Of a stretch of 64,000 nucleotides of DNA, positions 33,987 through 42,823 are shown one piece after another. Made by a program: the position numbers and the translations under genes. Location of the stretch: NCBI GenBank assembly GCA_963810615.1, contig CAWEOA010000007.1, positions 1-64,000 on the forward strand, given 5' to 3'. How positions within the stretch are numbered: position 1 is the first letter of the stretch; every line of letters starts with the position of its first letter. The notes below the pieces were generated by a model. That model had not been told where the DNA came from. It searched no databases and worked only from the letters and a program-made list of their open reading frames with translations. The stretch is from JARRQJ01 sp963810615. Its GTDB lineage: Bacteria; Pseudomonadota; Gammaproteobacteria; DRLM01.

Positions 33987-34034
33987 GCACGCGTTTGCGT
34001 GCGAAGTCGATCATCATTCACCGTAATATGGTGA
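33987..34034 (+). other. Two small hairpins between pssA and leuA
   Basis: GCACGC (33987-33992) pairs with GCGTGC (33997-34002) around gttt. TCACC (34018-34022) pairs with GGTGA (34030-34034) and is followed by ttaaataa. The second may be a weak terminator for psd-pssA. The rest of the 278-base spacer up to leuA shows no gene. Confidence 0.35.
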
Positions 34035-34223
34035 TTAAATAAGCATTTTATGTAAAGCTCTCCCGCTGTATTTGCCTGCGCGGCGCGGTGGCTTTCATTG
34101 CTTTATATTCCTGTTGTCGCAGCCTGGCTGAGATGGCCGACATCGCGCTAACCATGTGCGGAGCACGCGTTGCCGGGAGTATTGGGCTTCGGTAACATGG
34201 CTCTATTGATCCGGAGTACGACC

Positions 34224-35762
34224 ATGAGTGACAAGTTATTTATATTCGATACCACCTTGCGCGACGGCGAGCAGAGTCCCGGCGCGTCCATGACCAAAGA
34301 GGAAAAGGTCCGCTTGGCCAAATCTCTGGAGCGTCTGGGGGTGGATATCATCGAGGCGGGGTTCCCCATCGCCAGTCCCGGTGACTTTGAGGCCGTGCAG
34401 GCGGTTGCTAACGCCATCACCGACAGTACCGTGTGCGGACTGGCCCGTGCCGTGGATCGGGATATAGACCGTGCCGCCGAGGCCTTGAAAGGCGCGCGCT
34501 CGGCGCGCATTCATACCTTTATCGCTACCTCACCCATTCACATGCAAATGAAGTTGCGCATGGAACCCGACCAGGTGCTGGAGCAGGCGGTCAAGGCGGT
34601 GAAGCGCGCCCGCCAATATACGGACAATGTGGAGTTCTCCCCGGAAGACGCCGGACGTTCCGATATCGATTTCCTGTGTCGGGTACTGGAGGCGGTGATC
34701 GCCGCCGGCGCCACCACCGTGAATATTCCCGATACCGTGGGCTATGCGGTGCCGGAGCAGTTCGGGAGCTTGATCCGCCAGTTGATCGAGCGGGTTCCCA
34801 ATTCCGACAAAGCGGTATTTTCAGTGCATTGCCATAACGATCTCGGTCTGGCGGTGGCCAACTCACTGGCGGCGGTCGTCAACGGGGCGCGTCAGGTGGA
34901 ATGCACCATCAACGGCCTCGGTGAGCGGGCGGGCAACGCCGCACTGGAAGAGATCGTCATGACGGTGCGCACCCGGCAGGATATCTTCAACTGCAGCATC
35001 GATCATCTGGATACCACGCAGATCGTGCCCTGCAGTCGTCTGGTGGCGGGGATCACCGGTTTCGCTGTGCAGCCCAACAAGGCGATCGTCGGCGCCAACG
35101 CCTTTGCCCACGAGTCCGGCATCCACCAGGACGGCGTGCTCAAGAGCCGCGAGACCTATGAGATCATGCGCGCCCAGGATGTGGGTTGGAGTGCCAATCG
35201 CATGGTGCTGGGCAAGCATTCGGGGCGCAACGCCTTCCGCACGCGTTTAAAGGAGTTGGGCATAGAATTTCCCTCCGAAGATGAATTGAACGATGCCTTT
35301 GCCCGCTTCAAAGATCTTGCCGACAAGAAACACGAGATCTATGACGAGGATTTGCAGGCCCTGGTGACGGATGCCAATCTGGCGGCGGAGCACGAGCGTA
35401 TCAAGCTCAGCTATATACGGGTTTGTTCCGAGACCGGCCAGATACCGCAAGCCACGGTGACTTTATGGATAGACGGCCAGGAACAGCAGGCGGTGGCGCA
35501 GGGCGACGGGCCGGTCGATGCGGCTTTCAAGGCCATCGAATCCCTGGTGCGCAGCGAGACCCGCTTACAACTCTATTCGGTGAACGCCATCACCAGTGGC
35601 ACCGATTCCCAAGGTGAGGTGACGGTGCGGGTGGAAAAAGGCGGACGGATCGTCAACGGCCAAGGCGCGGACACCGATATCGTCGCGGCTTCGGCCAAGG
35701 CCTATATCCATGCCCTGAATAAAATCACCGCCCCGCAAGCACGGGCCCATCCCCAGTTATGA
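34224..35762 (+). CDS. leuA: 2-isopropylmalate synthase
   Basis: This is the first committed enzyme of leucine synthesis: acetyl-CoA plus 2-ketoisovalerate gives 2-isopropylmalate. It has 512 residues. The HMGL-like barrel opens with LFIFDTTLRDGEQSPGASM. The metal-binding VFSVHCHNDLGLAVANSLA and the ECTINGLGERAGNAALEEI motif follow, then FAHESGIHQDG. The C-terminal regulatory LeuA domain (from about residue 390, KLSYIRVCSETGQIPQATV) binds leucine for feedback control. I chose ATG at 34224 with ggag nine bases upstream; the frame is open to 34170 without a ribosome site. It works downstream of the ilv genes at 28.9-32.3 kb. Confidence 0.96.
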   Translation: MSDKLFIFDTTLRDGEQSPGASMTKEEKVRLAKSLERLGVDIIEAGFPIASPGDFEAVQAVANAITDSTVCGLARAVDRDIDRAAEALKGARSARIHTFIATSPIHMQMKLRMEPDQVLEQAVKAVKRARQYTDNVEFSPEDAGRSDIDFLCRVLEAVIAAGATTVNIPDTVGYAVPEQFGSLIRQLIERVPNSDKAVFSVHCHNDLGLAVANSLAAVVNGARQVECTINGLGERAGNAALEEIVMTVRTRQDIFNCSIDHLDTTQIVPCSRLVAGITGFAVQPNKAIVGANAFAHESGIHQDGVLKSRETYEIMRAQDVGWSANRMVLGKHSGRNAFRTRLKELGIEFPSEDELNDAFARFKDLADKKHEIYDEDLQALVTDANLAAEHERIKLSYIRVCSETGQIPQATVTLWIDGQEQQAVAQGDGPVDAAFKAIESLVRSETRLQLYSVNAITSGTDSQGEVTVRVEKGGRIVNGQGADTDIVAASAKAYIHALNKITAPQARAHPQL

Positions 35763-35773
35763 TAATCGCTTAG

Positions 35774-36508
35774 ATGATGTCATCTACCGACCACGATAAG
35801 CGTCTGCACTACCTGGATAGCATGGGCATCCAGGTGTGGGCGCGACGGGAGCCGGAAACGGGGCAGGGCCAAGACAGACAAGTGCCGGTCGCGGAGCCCG
35901 GCGCTGTTAGGGATAACCTGGCCGCGACAACGGGGCAGGACGATATTGCCGACCTCAATTGGGAGGCGCTGCGTGAACGGGTGCTGAGTTGTACGCGCTG
36001 CGACTTGCACAAACAGCGGACGCAGGCGGTATTCGGTGTGGGTAGTCACACGGCGCAGTGGTTGATTATTGGCGAGGCCCCCGGCGCCGACGAAGACCGC
36101 CAGGGTGAGCCCTTTGTCGGCCGTGCCGGAAAGCTCCTCAACAATATGTTGTTGGCGATCGGTCTGCAGCGCGAAGAGGTGTATATCGCCAATATCGTGA
36201 AATGCCGTCCACCCAATAATCGCGAACCAGCTCCGGAGGAGGCGCAATCTTGCGCGCCATATCTGGCGCGCCAAATCGCCTTGATCAAGCCGAAGATCAT
36301 CATCGCGTTGGGGCGGGTCGCCGCGCAAAATCTGTTGAGGACCGATAGTCCGGTGGGAAGTATGCGCGGCAAGCGCTTCTATTATGAACAAAGCGATATC
36401 CCCATCATCGTCACCTATCATCCGGCGTATCTGTTGCGTTCGCCCCAGGAGAAACGCAAGGCGTGGCAGGATCTGCTCGCCGCGCAGGAATTATTTTCTT
36501 CCCTGTGA
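35774..36508 (+). CDS. Uracil-DNA glycosylase, family 4 type (4Fe-4S)
   Basis: This base-excision repair enzyme of 244 residues removes uracil from DNA. Residues about 1-75 form a variable, probably disordered leader, as in many proteobacterial members. The catalytic core has motif A GEAPGADEDRQGEPFVGRAG and motif B region TYHPAYLLR with the conserved His. Four cysteines suit an iron-sulfur cluster: CTRC in SCTRCDL, Cys in VKCRPPNNREP and Cys in AQSCAPYL. Either ATG at 35774 or 35777 could be the start. It is followed 12 bases later by rimI, a neighbour seen in other proteobacteria. Confidence 0.92.
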   Translation: MMSSTDHDKRLHYLDSMGIQVWARREPETGQGQDRQVPVAEPGAVRDNLAATTGQDDIADLNWEALRERVLSCTRCDLHKQRTQAVFGVGSHTAQWLIIGEAPGADEDRQGEPFVGRAGKLLNNMLLAIGLQREEVYIANIVKCRPPNNREPAPEEAQSCAPYLARQIALIKPKIIIALGRVAAQNLLRTDSPVGSMRGKRFYYEQSDIPIIVTYHPAYLLRSPQEKRKAWQDLLAAQELFSSL

Positions 36509-36520
36509 ACGGGCTGCGCT

Positions 36521-37003
36521 ATGAATAGGGATCATGCCGGTGAGCAACAAGCGGCGCACGGTGATTTGACCGTTCGCGTGATGGTCGATGCGGATGTGAC
36601 GGGCATCATGAAGATCGAGACGCGCGCCTATGCCTTTCCCTGGACGGTGGGCATCTTTCGCGATTGCATGGGTGCCGGTTATAGCTGTTATGTGTTGGAA
36701 AAGAACGCTGACATAATCGCCTACGCGGTGATGTCGGTCGGTGCCAAAGAGGCGCATATTCTCAATATCTGCGTCAGTCCGGACTTGCGCGGGGAAGGCT
36801 ATGGTTATGCCTTGATGGATAAACTGGTCGCACTCGCCCGGCAACTCCAAGCGGACATGATGTTTCTCGAGGTCCGTCCCTCCAATGAGGCCGCCCGCCG
36901 CTTGTACGATAAACTGGGATTCAATGAAATCGGTACCCGCCGCAACTATTATCCCGCCGCGCAGGGCAGGGAAGACGCCTTGATTCTCGCCAAGCAGTTA
37001 TGA
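36521..37003 (+). CDS. rimI: Ribosomal protein S18-alanine N-acetyltransferase
   Basis: This is a GNAT-fold acetyltransferase of 160 residues that modifies the N-terminal alanine of ribosomal protein S18. The acetyl-CoA binding signature is ICVSPDLRGEGYGYALMDKL (R-G-E-G-Y-G). The family-typical FPWTVGIFRDCMGAGYSCYVL lies upstream, and EVRPSNEAARRLYDKLGF, NEIGTRRNYYPA and EDALIL downstream. It has a leader of about 18 residues before the conserved part; a start nearer to LTVRVM is possible but no better codon is seen. It is probably expressed together with the preceding glycosylase gene. Confidence 0.9.
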   Translation: MNRDHAGEQQAAHGDLTVRVMVDADVTGIMKIETRAYAFPWTVGIFRDCMGAGYSCYVLEKNADIIAYAVMSVGAKEAHILNICVSPDLRGEGYGYALMDKLVALARQLQADMMFLEVRPSNEAARRLYDKLGFNEIGTRRNYYPAAQGREDALILAKQL

Positions 37004-37085
37004 TAGGCGTCGAAAATCACGGCCGCGTGCCCGTAAGCTTGTGCTGCGTGCGCCCGGTTTAGGTTATATAAAAGAGGTTATCCGT

Positions 37086-38984
37086 TTGCTGCTGCGTCTC
37101 CACAAGATATCGCTCGCCTACGGGTCGCGCCCCTTGTTGGACGGGGTCGATCTCGTCCTCAATGAGCACGAGCGCGTGTGCCTGATCGGGCGCAATGGGG
37201 CGGGTAAGTCTTCCCTGATGCATATCATAGCCGGGCAGATTATGCCCGACGGCGGCAATATATGGCGCGCCGACGGTTTGAAGATAGCCACGCTTCCCCA
37301 GGAGGTCCCGTTGGACGATCCGCGCACTGTCTATCAGGCGGTGGCGGCCAGTTTGGGGGAGCTCGGCGAACTCATGCAGCGGTTTCACCAGGCGACCGCC
37401 ATGCTGGCTCAGGATGCGTCGCAACGGCATATGCAGGACATGGAACGCATTCAGCACCAACTGGAAGCCAAGCATGCCTGGGGTTTGCAGCAACGGGTGG
37501 AAACGGTGTTGTCACGCTTGAGACTGCCGGGCGATGAAACGATCAATAATCTGTCCGGAGGGCAGCGCCGCCAGGTGCTGCTGGCCCAGGCGCTGGTCAA
37601 CGAGCCTGACCTGTTGTTGCTGGACGAGCCCACCAACCACTTGGATATCGACGCCATCGCCTGGCTGGAAGCCTGGCTGCGTGACTACAAGGGTAGCGTG
37701 CTGTTCGTGACCCACGACCGCATGTTTCTGCAAAACGTGGCGACGCGCATTATCGAACTGGATCGCGGCCGCCTGCTGTCCTGGGAGTGCGATTACCAGA
37801 CCTATTTGCAGCGCAAAGAAGCGGCTCTCGCCGCCGAAGAGGCCGAGGATGCCAGGTTCGATAAGAACCTGGCCGCGGAGGAGATATGGGTGCGGCAGGG
37901 TGTGAAGGCCAGGCGCACGCGCAGCGAGGGGCGGGTGCGGCGTCTCGAAAGGCTGCGCAAGGAGCGGGCGCAGCGCCGCGACCTGGCGGGTAAGGCGCGC
38001 ATGGAGATCGATAGCGGCGAGCAGTCCGGACGGCTGGTGATCGAGGCCGAACATGTCGCGGCGGCCTGGCAGACGCAGACCATCGTCACGGATTTTTCCG
38101 TGCGCATCCTGCGCGGTGATCGCATCGGGATCGTCGGTCCCAACGGCGCCGGCAAGAGCACGCTGATAAAGATTCTGCTGGGAGAGATTGAACCGGGCGC
38201 GGGCAGCGTCAGGCGCGGGACCAATTTGAAAGTAGCCTATTTCGACCAGCATCGTGCCGGACTCGATCCGGAACGAACTGTGATGGACAACGTTACCGAC
38301 GGCAAGGACAGCGTCACCATCAATGGCCAGAGCAAACATATCATCGGATATCTGCAGGATTTCCTGTTCACGCCCGAACGGTCGCGGACTTTGGTTAAAT
38401 CATTGTCCGGGGGCGAGAAGAATCGCTTATTACTGGCGCGGCTGTTCGCGCAACCGGCCAATCTGCTGGTGATGGACGAGCCGACTAATGATCTCGATGT
38501 CGAGACGCTCGAGATGCTCGAGGATGTGCTGGCCGACTATGAGGGCACCTTACTGGCGGTGAGCCACGATCGTGCCTTCCTGGATAACGTCGTCACCAGT
38601 ACTCTGGTGTTCGAGGGCAACGGTCGCGTCGATGAATTTCTGGGCGGTTATCGGGAATGGATGGCGCAACGTGCGGCTGATCAGGCAAGACAGAATCAGA
38701 CGGAAAAGTCCGCCGCTTCCCGCATTGAGCCGGTGAAGAAAAACGCATCCGGTCGCGGCAAGAAACTCAGCTACCGGGAGCAGAAGGAGCTGGAGGGCTT
38801 GCCGGCGCTGATCGAATCCTTGGAGGCGGAGCAGTCGGCATTACAGGACTTGATGGCGAATGCGGATTTCTATCGGCGCGATAAGCAGGAAATCAGCGTG
38901 AGCCTGGCGCGCGTCGAGTCCTTGAAGCGAGAGCTCGATGCGGCCTATGGCCGCTGGGAAGCGCTGGACAGCATAAGTTCGTAG
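37086..38984 (+). CDS. uup: ABC-F family ATPase Uup
   Basis: This is a soluble, duplicated ABC ATPase of 632 residues, almost the length of E. coli Uup (635), linked to branched DNA intermediates, transposon excision and ribosome function. Domain 1 has Walker A GRNGAGKSS, signature LSGGQRRQVLLAQA and Walker B LLLLDEPTNHLD. The linker follows. Domain 2 has GPNGAGKST, LSGGEKNRLLLARL and LLVMDEPTNDLDVETLEML. The C-terminal coiled coil starts KLSYREQKELEGLPALIESL. I chose TTG at 37086 (MLLRLHKISLAYGSRPLL) because agagg sits eight bases upstream and the family begins there. The longer frame from 37041 has no ribosome site. Confidence 0.93.
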   Translation: MLLRLHKISLAYGSRPLLDGVDLVLNEHERVCLIGRNGAGKSSLMHIIAGQIMPDGGNIWRADGLKIATLPQEVPLDDPRTVYQAVAASLGELGELMQRFHQATAMLAQDASQRHMQDMERIQHQLEAKHAWGLQQRVETVLSRLRLPGDETINNLSGGQRRQVLLAQALVNEPDLLLLDEPTNHLDIDAIAWLEAWLRDYKGSVLFVTHDRMFLQNVATRIIELDRGRLLSWECDYQTYLQRKEAALAAEEAEDARFDKNLAAEEIWVRQGVKARRTRSEGRVRRLERLRKERAQRRDLAGKARMEIDSGEQSGRLVIEAEHVAAAWQTQTIVTDFSVRILRGDRIGIVGPNGAGKSTLIKILLGEIEPGAGSVRRGTNLKVAYFDQHRAGLDPERTVMDNVTDGKDSVTINGQSKHIIGYLQDFLFTPERSRTLVKSLSGGEKNRLLLARLFAQPANLLVMDEPTNDLDVETLEMLEDVLADYEGTLLAVSHDRAFLDNVVTSTLVFEGNGRVDEFLGGYREWMAQRAADQARQNQTEKSAASRIEPVKKNASGRGKKLSYREQKELEGLPALIESLEAEQSALQDLMANADFYRRDKQEISVSLARVESLKRELDAAYGRWEALDSISS

Positions 38985-38989
38985 AAGGT

Positions 38990-39742
38990 ATGCCCATGGC
39001 CAATGACAACCTGGAGGTGCCGCCGTACACAGATTTGCCGCGATACTCGCTGCGGGTGAGTGTGCGTGCCAAACGCATGCAGCTCAAGGTCAACCATTGG
39101 GGTAAGGTAGAGGTGGTGGTGCCGCGTAATGTGAGCATCGCTCATGTCGCGCCCTTCGTACACCGGCATCGCAAGTGGCTGGAACGGGCCCTGGCCCAGA
39201 TTCAGGACGTGCGCGAGGATCCGCTCACGGCGAACCCGCTGTCGCCGGATAAGATGAGTTTGTTGGCGCTGGGCGAGGATTGGGAGCTCAGCTATCTGCC
39301 GGGAGTCAGATCGCATTGCCGTGCCACGACCGAGCATGAAGGACGGCGTTGCCTGCTCATCGAAACGGATGACGATACAGCCGCTCACCTTGTGCTGCAA
39401 TCATGGATTCATGACTACGCGCGGCAATGCCTGCCGCCGTGGCTGCGGCGGGTGAGCGAAGAGTGTCAACTGCCTTTTACCGGCGTCAGCGTGCGCGCCC
39501 AGAAAACCCGCTGGGGCAGTTGCAGTTCCCGCGGCCACATCAATTTGAACCGCCATTTGCTGTTTCTACCGCCGCACCTGGCGCGCTACATCATGGTTCA
39601 TGAACTCTGCCACACTGTTCACCTCAATCATTCACGGCGTTATTGGACGCTGGTAGGGCGTTTCGTGCCGGACTTTGAGAGCTGCGAATCGGAATTGAGG
39701 CTAGCGGCACGGCACATTCCACTATGGGCCTGCCCCGAATAA
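38990..39742 (+). CDS. YgjP-like (DUF45) metallopeptidase-domain protein
   Basis: This is a 250-residue protein of the M48-like YgjP group. The zinc signature is YIMVHELCHTVHLNHSRRYW (HExxH with a third His five residues later). It is preceded by the family hallmark KTRWGSCSSRGHINLNRHLLFLP. The N-terminal half has YSLRVSVRAKRMQLKVNHWG and VEVVVPRNV. E. coli YgjP has been assigned UTP pyrophosphatase activity, but family members are otherwise poorly characterised. It starts five bases after uup ends; ATG at 38996 is an alternative. Confidence 0.88.
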   Translation: MPMANDNLEVPPYTDLPRYSLRVSVRAKRMQLKVNHWGKVEVVVPRNVSIAHVAPFVHRHRKWLERALAQIQDVREDPLTANPLSPDKMSLLALGEDWELSYLPGVRSHCRATTEHEGRRCLLIETDDDTAAHLVLQSWIHDYARQCLPPWLRRVSEECQLPFTGVSVRAQKTRWGSCSSRGHINLNRHLLFLPPHLARYIMVHELCHTVHLNHSRRYWTLVGRFVPDFESCESELRLAARHIPLWACPE

Positions 39743-39878
39743 ACTCATGGATTCCGCAGGATGCGGCTCAATACGCGGATCGTCTAGCTCACTCATGCCA
39801 AGCATAATTCTATTAAAGTAGCGCGTTCTCATATCCGACAACTTCAATGGGCACTTAATAACTGCCGAGGTTGGCGTC

Positions 39879-40127
39879 ATGAAGACAACCCGAAAACTGA
39901 CCGTTGCGGAAACGGCGATTACGGTGCCGCCGTCGCTGATGAACGACCGCTATCAGGCCGGGTTTGCCCACGGCATGTGCGGCGGGCAGCTGGACAAGAT
40001 CGAATATTTCAGACTATCGTTTCGGGAAGGTTTTCGCGCGGCAAAACTGCAGATACGTGCCATGCGTCGCAAACAAGGGATCATCGATTTTCCCTTGCAG
40101 GGCAGGATGAAGGTTAAGGTCTTGTAG
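39879..40127 (+). CDS. Small conserved-looking hypothetical protein
   Basis: This encodes an 82-residue basic protein (KTTRKLTVAETAI, RYQAGFAHGMCGG, EYFRLSFREGFRAAKLQIRA, MRRKQGIIDFPLQG). The ATG has gagg about 11 bases upstream. It has no signal peptide or membrane segment, and one cysteine. The composition looks like a real coding sequence, with codon use like its neighbours and charged amphipathic blocks. I do not recognise the family. It faces the lipoprotein gene downstream, with a strong hairpin at 40239-40269 between them. Confidence 0.55.
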   Translation: MKTTRKLTVAETAITVPPSLMNDRYQAGFAHGMCGGQLDKIEYFRLSFREGFRAAKLQIRAMRRKQGIIDFPLQGRMKVKVL

Positions 40128-40238
40128 TTCGTGATCCGGCGCCGGCTTAAAACGGATTGACCCTGTTTCACCGCTCGCCGGCGATCAGGCAAGGCAGGCT
40201 GTCTAATCGGTTCTATAGCGAGCACCACTAATAATCTT

Positions 40239-40269
40239 CCCGCCTGATGCAGGCTTGCAATCAGGCGGG
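40239..40269. terminator. Hairpin between convergent genes
   Basis: CCCGCCTGAT (40239-40248) pairs perfectly with ATCAGGCGGG (40260-40269) around an 11-base loop. It lies between two convergent genes (ending 40127 and 40277), so it can serve both strands. No clear T-run follows on either side, so efficiency is uncertain. Confidence 0.55.
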
Positions 40270-40276
40270 GACGACC

Positions 40277-40900
40277 TTATCTGGCCATGTAGGTGGTGAG
40301 TTCGTTGATCAATTTATTGCATGCCTCGATTTTTTGAACGGGCATGGCTTTCTTATCGGAGACCATATCGCCGTTCTTGGAATATTCGCAGGTGACCGTT
40401 TTTTTCACCTCGGCGGGGTCGTTAGAGACCACCAGCTCATTCTTGTTGATATCGTATCGGGCATCGACCCTGCCGCCTACGTAATAATCGTACTGGGCGC
40501 TTCGGCTGAGATAGCGCACCCGCGGATGATGGGTGAGCGTCTTGATGGTATCCACGATTTCCTTGGGTGGTAAGGGTAGGAGAGCGGCGGTGGCCGCAGT
40601 CTCTTTGGGCGTAGGCTCTTTAGCTTTGGCCGCCTTCGGCGCGGCCTGCGCGGCAGGCTCCTTGCCGGCTGCCTGGCTTAGGCTGTTCGCGGCGCCGGCC
40701 GCTGTGGCGGGAGTCTTGTCCTGGGCGGTGGCGGTTCCCGCCGCGGCGGCCTTGGTCTGGCCGGCGTCTTGCTGGGTGCTGGCCTGAGCGGCGGGCGGCG
40801 ACGTGATACTATCCTGCTTGGCCATTTGTTGTGCGCAGCCGCTGATGCCCAGCAGGTTTAGTGATAATAGCCCGAAAAATAATAGGTATTTATGAGTCAT
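40277..40900 (-). CDS. Lipoprotein, paralogue of the one at 45472-45909
   Basis: This is a 207-residue lipoprotein with a type II signal peptide, MTHKYLLFFGLLSLNLLGIS, and lipobox GISGC (acylated Cys about residue 22). A long linker rich in Ala, Gln, Lys and Thr (about residues 25-105) follows. The C-terminal domain reads YDYYVGGRVDARYDINKNEL, KKTVTCEYS and a tail IEACNKLINELTTYMAR. The same domain ends the lipoprotein at 45472-45909 (YTFYVGD..EATYETASKIL, KVKQTCEYSPQG, VDNCNRL, LNDYMSR). The paired cysteines may form a disulfide. I know no function. Ending in YMAR/YMSR is unusual enough to define a small family. Confidence 0.75.
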   Translation of the reverse strand: MTHKYLLFFGLLSLNLLGISGCAQQMAKQDSITSPPAAQASTQQDAGQTKAAAAGTATAQDKTPATAAGAANSLSQAAGKEPAAQAAPKAAKAKEPTPKETAATAALLPLPPKEIVDTIKTLTHHPRVRYLSRSAQYDYYVGGRVDARYDINKNELVVSNDPAEVKKTVTCEYSKNGDMVSDKKAMPVQKIEACNKLINELTTYMAR

Positions 40901-41116
40901 AGGAAATCCCCCCGGATTTAGGCTTTGTTCTGGTAAATGACAATTGGATCAGGCGCTGGCGCCGCTCCGCCATGGGTTTGTTTTACCATAGTAGCCGCCC
41001 AAAGTTAACGCGTATTTCACGGGGCTTTGCCGCAGGTGGCGGCGCGGGTGATTGGCTTACAATACAGCTACAATGGACGGATAAAAATATGAACGCTGCG
41101 AGTCAGCTTTGGGGAG

Positions 41117-41428
41117 ATGAATGTGACTAAGAACCGTATCTATGTCGGTTTGGAGCAGGATGCGTCGGGGGGCATGACCCCGACGGGTAACATAATCCGC
41201 GATGCCTGGGTATTCGGACTGCTGCCCGAGGAAGAGACCTGCGCCGGTTGGGACCTCGACCGTATTCAACAGCTCTATGACCAGGTCAGCGAAGCCTGGG
41301 CGCCCTACGGCCATCTGGCCAGCAAATTGCCGCCGCCGCTGCGCGAAAAGCACCATGCCATTTATGACGCGGCCATACGTCGGGCGCGCGAACTGGGTTG
41401 GTCGCCGGATATGGAGGATGAGCATTGA
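41117..41428 (+). CDS. Conserved hypothetical protein
   Basis: This encodes a 103-residue acidic, soluble protein (RIYVGLEQDASGGMTPTGNI, DAWVFGLLPEEETCAGWDLD, RIQQLYDQVSEAWAPYGHLA, KLPPPLREKHHAIYDAAIRR, ARELGWSPDMEDEH). There are no membrane segments. The ATG is preceded by gggga seven bases upstream. I have a sense of it as a conserved gammaproteobacterial hypothetical but cannot name a domain. It is 99 bases before mtnD and could share its transcript. Confidence 0.7.
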   Translation: MNVTKNRIYVGLEQDASGGMTPTGNIIRDAWVFGLLPEEETCAGWDLDRIQQLYDQVSEAWAPYGHLASKLPPPLREKHHAIYDAAIRRARELGWSPDMEDEH

Positions 41429-41527
41429 AGGCGGCGGGGCGCAGCGACTACAATGCGCCAAAAGCGCAGCTTATGAGCCTAGGGACGCTGTGCTGAGAGC
41501 ACTTGGTCCCGGGCAAGGAGTGAAACC

Positions 41528-42085
41528 ATGACGACACTAGCGGTCTATCGCGACAATGCCGAACTGATTGAAGCGACCCATGACTTTGAGACCATCGCCA
41601 ATCGGCTGCATGGTATCGGGGTATTGTTCGAGCGCTGGCAGGCGGACCGCAGACTGGATGATAGCGCCAGTCAGGAAGACATCATCGCCGCCTACCGCGG
41701 TTCCGTGGACCGCCTGATGAAGCACTACAACTTTAAGTCCGCCGATGTGATCAGCATGACACCCGATCATCCGGACAGGGAGGCGCTGCGCAACAAATTT
41801 CTTGACGAGCATACCCACAGCGATTTCGAGGTACGGTTCTTCGTCGACGGTCAGGGCTTGTTCTTCATCCACGCCGACGATCGCGTGCATGCCATCCTCT
41901 GCCAACAGGGAGACCTGATCAGCGTGCCCGCCAATACCCCGCATTGGTTCGACATGGGGCCGGAGCCGCAACTCAAGTGCATCCGCCTGTTCACTACGCC
42001 GGAGGGTTGGGTGGCCGACTACACCGGCAGTGCCATCGCCAAGCAGTTTCCCAAGCTGGACGCCTTCGTTTCCCGGCAAGGATGA
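41528..42085 (+). CDS. mtnD: Acireductone dioxygenase
   Basis: This cupin metalloenzyme of methionine salvage oxidises acireductone to 2-keto-4-methylthiobutyrate and formate (Fe form). It has 185 residues. Metal ligands are in EHTHSDFEVRFFVDGQGLF (HxHxxxxE) and in NTPHWFDMG (His). The N-terminal region IANRLHGIGVLFERWQADR is typical. ATG at 41528 follows gcaaggag at good spacing. The stop overlaps the start of mtnC (GGATGA), so the two are coupled. The dehydratase mtnB that often accompanies them is not present here. Confidence 0.95.
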   Translation: MTTLAVYRDNAELIEATHDFETIANRLHGIGVLFERWQADRRLDDSASQEDIIAAYRGSVDRLMKHYNFKSADVISMTPDHPDREALRNKFLDEHTHSDFEVRFFVDGQGLFFIHADDRVHAILCQQGDLISVPANTPHWFDMGPEPQLKCIRLFTTPEGWVADYTGSAIAKQFPKLDAFVSRQG

Positions 42086-42768
42086 TAAAAGTCATCGTCA
42101 CCGATATCGAAGGTACGACTTCGTCTTTATCCTTCGTCAAAGACGTATTGTTTCCCTATGCCCGAGAGCACATGGCGGAGTTCGTGCGCAGCCACGGCCA
42201 GGGCGCGGCGGTACGTAAACTACTCGACGCGGTGCAGGCCGAGGTTGGTAAGCCCTTGAGCGATGCGGAGTGCGTGACGCAGTTGCTGCGCTGGATAGAC
42301 GAAGATAAAAAGATCACGCCGCTGAAGGCCCTGCAAGGCATGATCTGGGAGGCGGGCTACCGCCACGGCGACTTCACCGGTCATGTCTATGAAGACGCGA
42401 TGCGCAATCTGCGCCAGTGGCGGGAGCAGGGCATCGCCCTTTACGTGTTCTCCTCCGGTTCGGTGCAGGCCCAGCGCTTGATATTCGGTTATTCCGATTT
42501 CGGCGATCTAACGCCGCTGTTTTCCGGTTACTTCGACACCACCATCGGAGCCAAACGCGAGGCCGACGCCTATCGTAAGATCGCGGCGGCCGTCGCCGCA
42601 CCGCCCGCGCAGATCCTGTTTTTATCGGATATTAAGGAAGAGCTCGACGCCGCGCAGACCGCGGGCATGCACACCCTGTGGCTGGTGCGCGACGGGACGA
42701 TCGACGCCGGGGCCGCGCATGCGCAGGTGCGCGACTTCGATGCCGTTCTGCCCCTAAGTCGCGGCTGA
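42082..42768 (+). CDS. mtnC: Acireductone synthase (enolase-phosphatase E1)
   Basis: This is a HAD-family bifunctional enzyme of 228 residues. It enolises and dephosphorylates 2,3-diketo-5-methylthiopentyl-1-phosphate, giving the substrate of MtnD. The characteristic start is IVTDIEGTTSSLSFVKDVLF, where the usual HAD DxDx is DIEG. Later come YVFSSGSVQAQRLIFGYS, GYFDTTIGAKREADAYRKIA and the acidic FLSDIKEELDAA. I chose the ATG at 42082, which overlaps the mtnD stop; the open frame extends upstream over mtnD but is not coding there. Confidence 0.95.
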   Translation: MIKVIVTDIEGTTSSLSFVKDVLFPYAREHMAEFVRSHGQGAAVRKLLDAVQAEVGKPLSDAECVTQLLRWIDEDKKITPLKALQGMIWEAGYRHGDFTGHVYEDAMRNLRQWREQGIALYVFSSGSVQAQRLIFGYSDFGDLTPLFSGYFDTTIGAKREADAYRKIAAAVAAPPAQILFLSDIKEELDAAQTAGMHTLWLVRDGTIDAGAAHAQVRDFDAVLPLSRG

Positions 42769-42823
42769 ACCGGTCGCCGGCTTGGCGCGCCGATTCTCAG
42801 CGCGCGGACCGGCCGGTGCCGGC

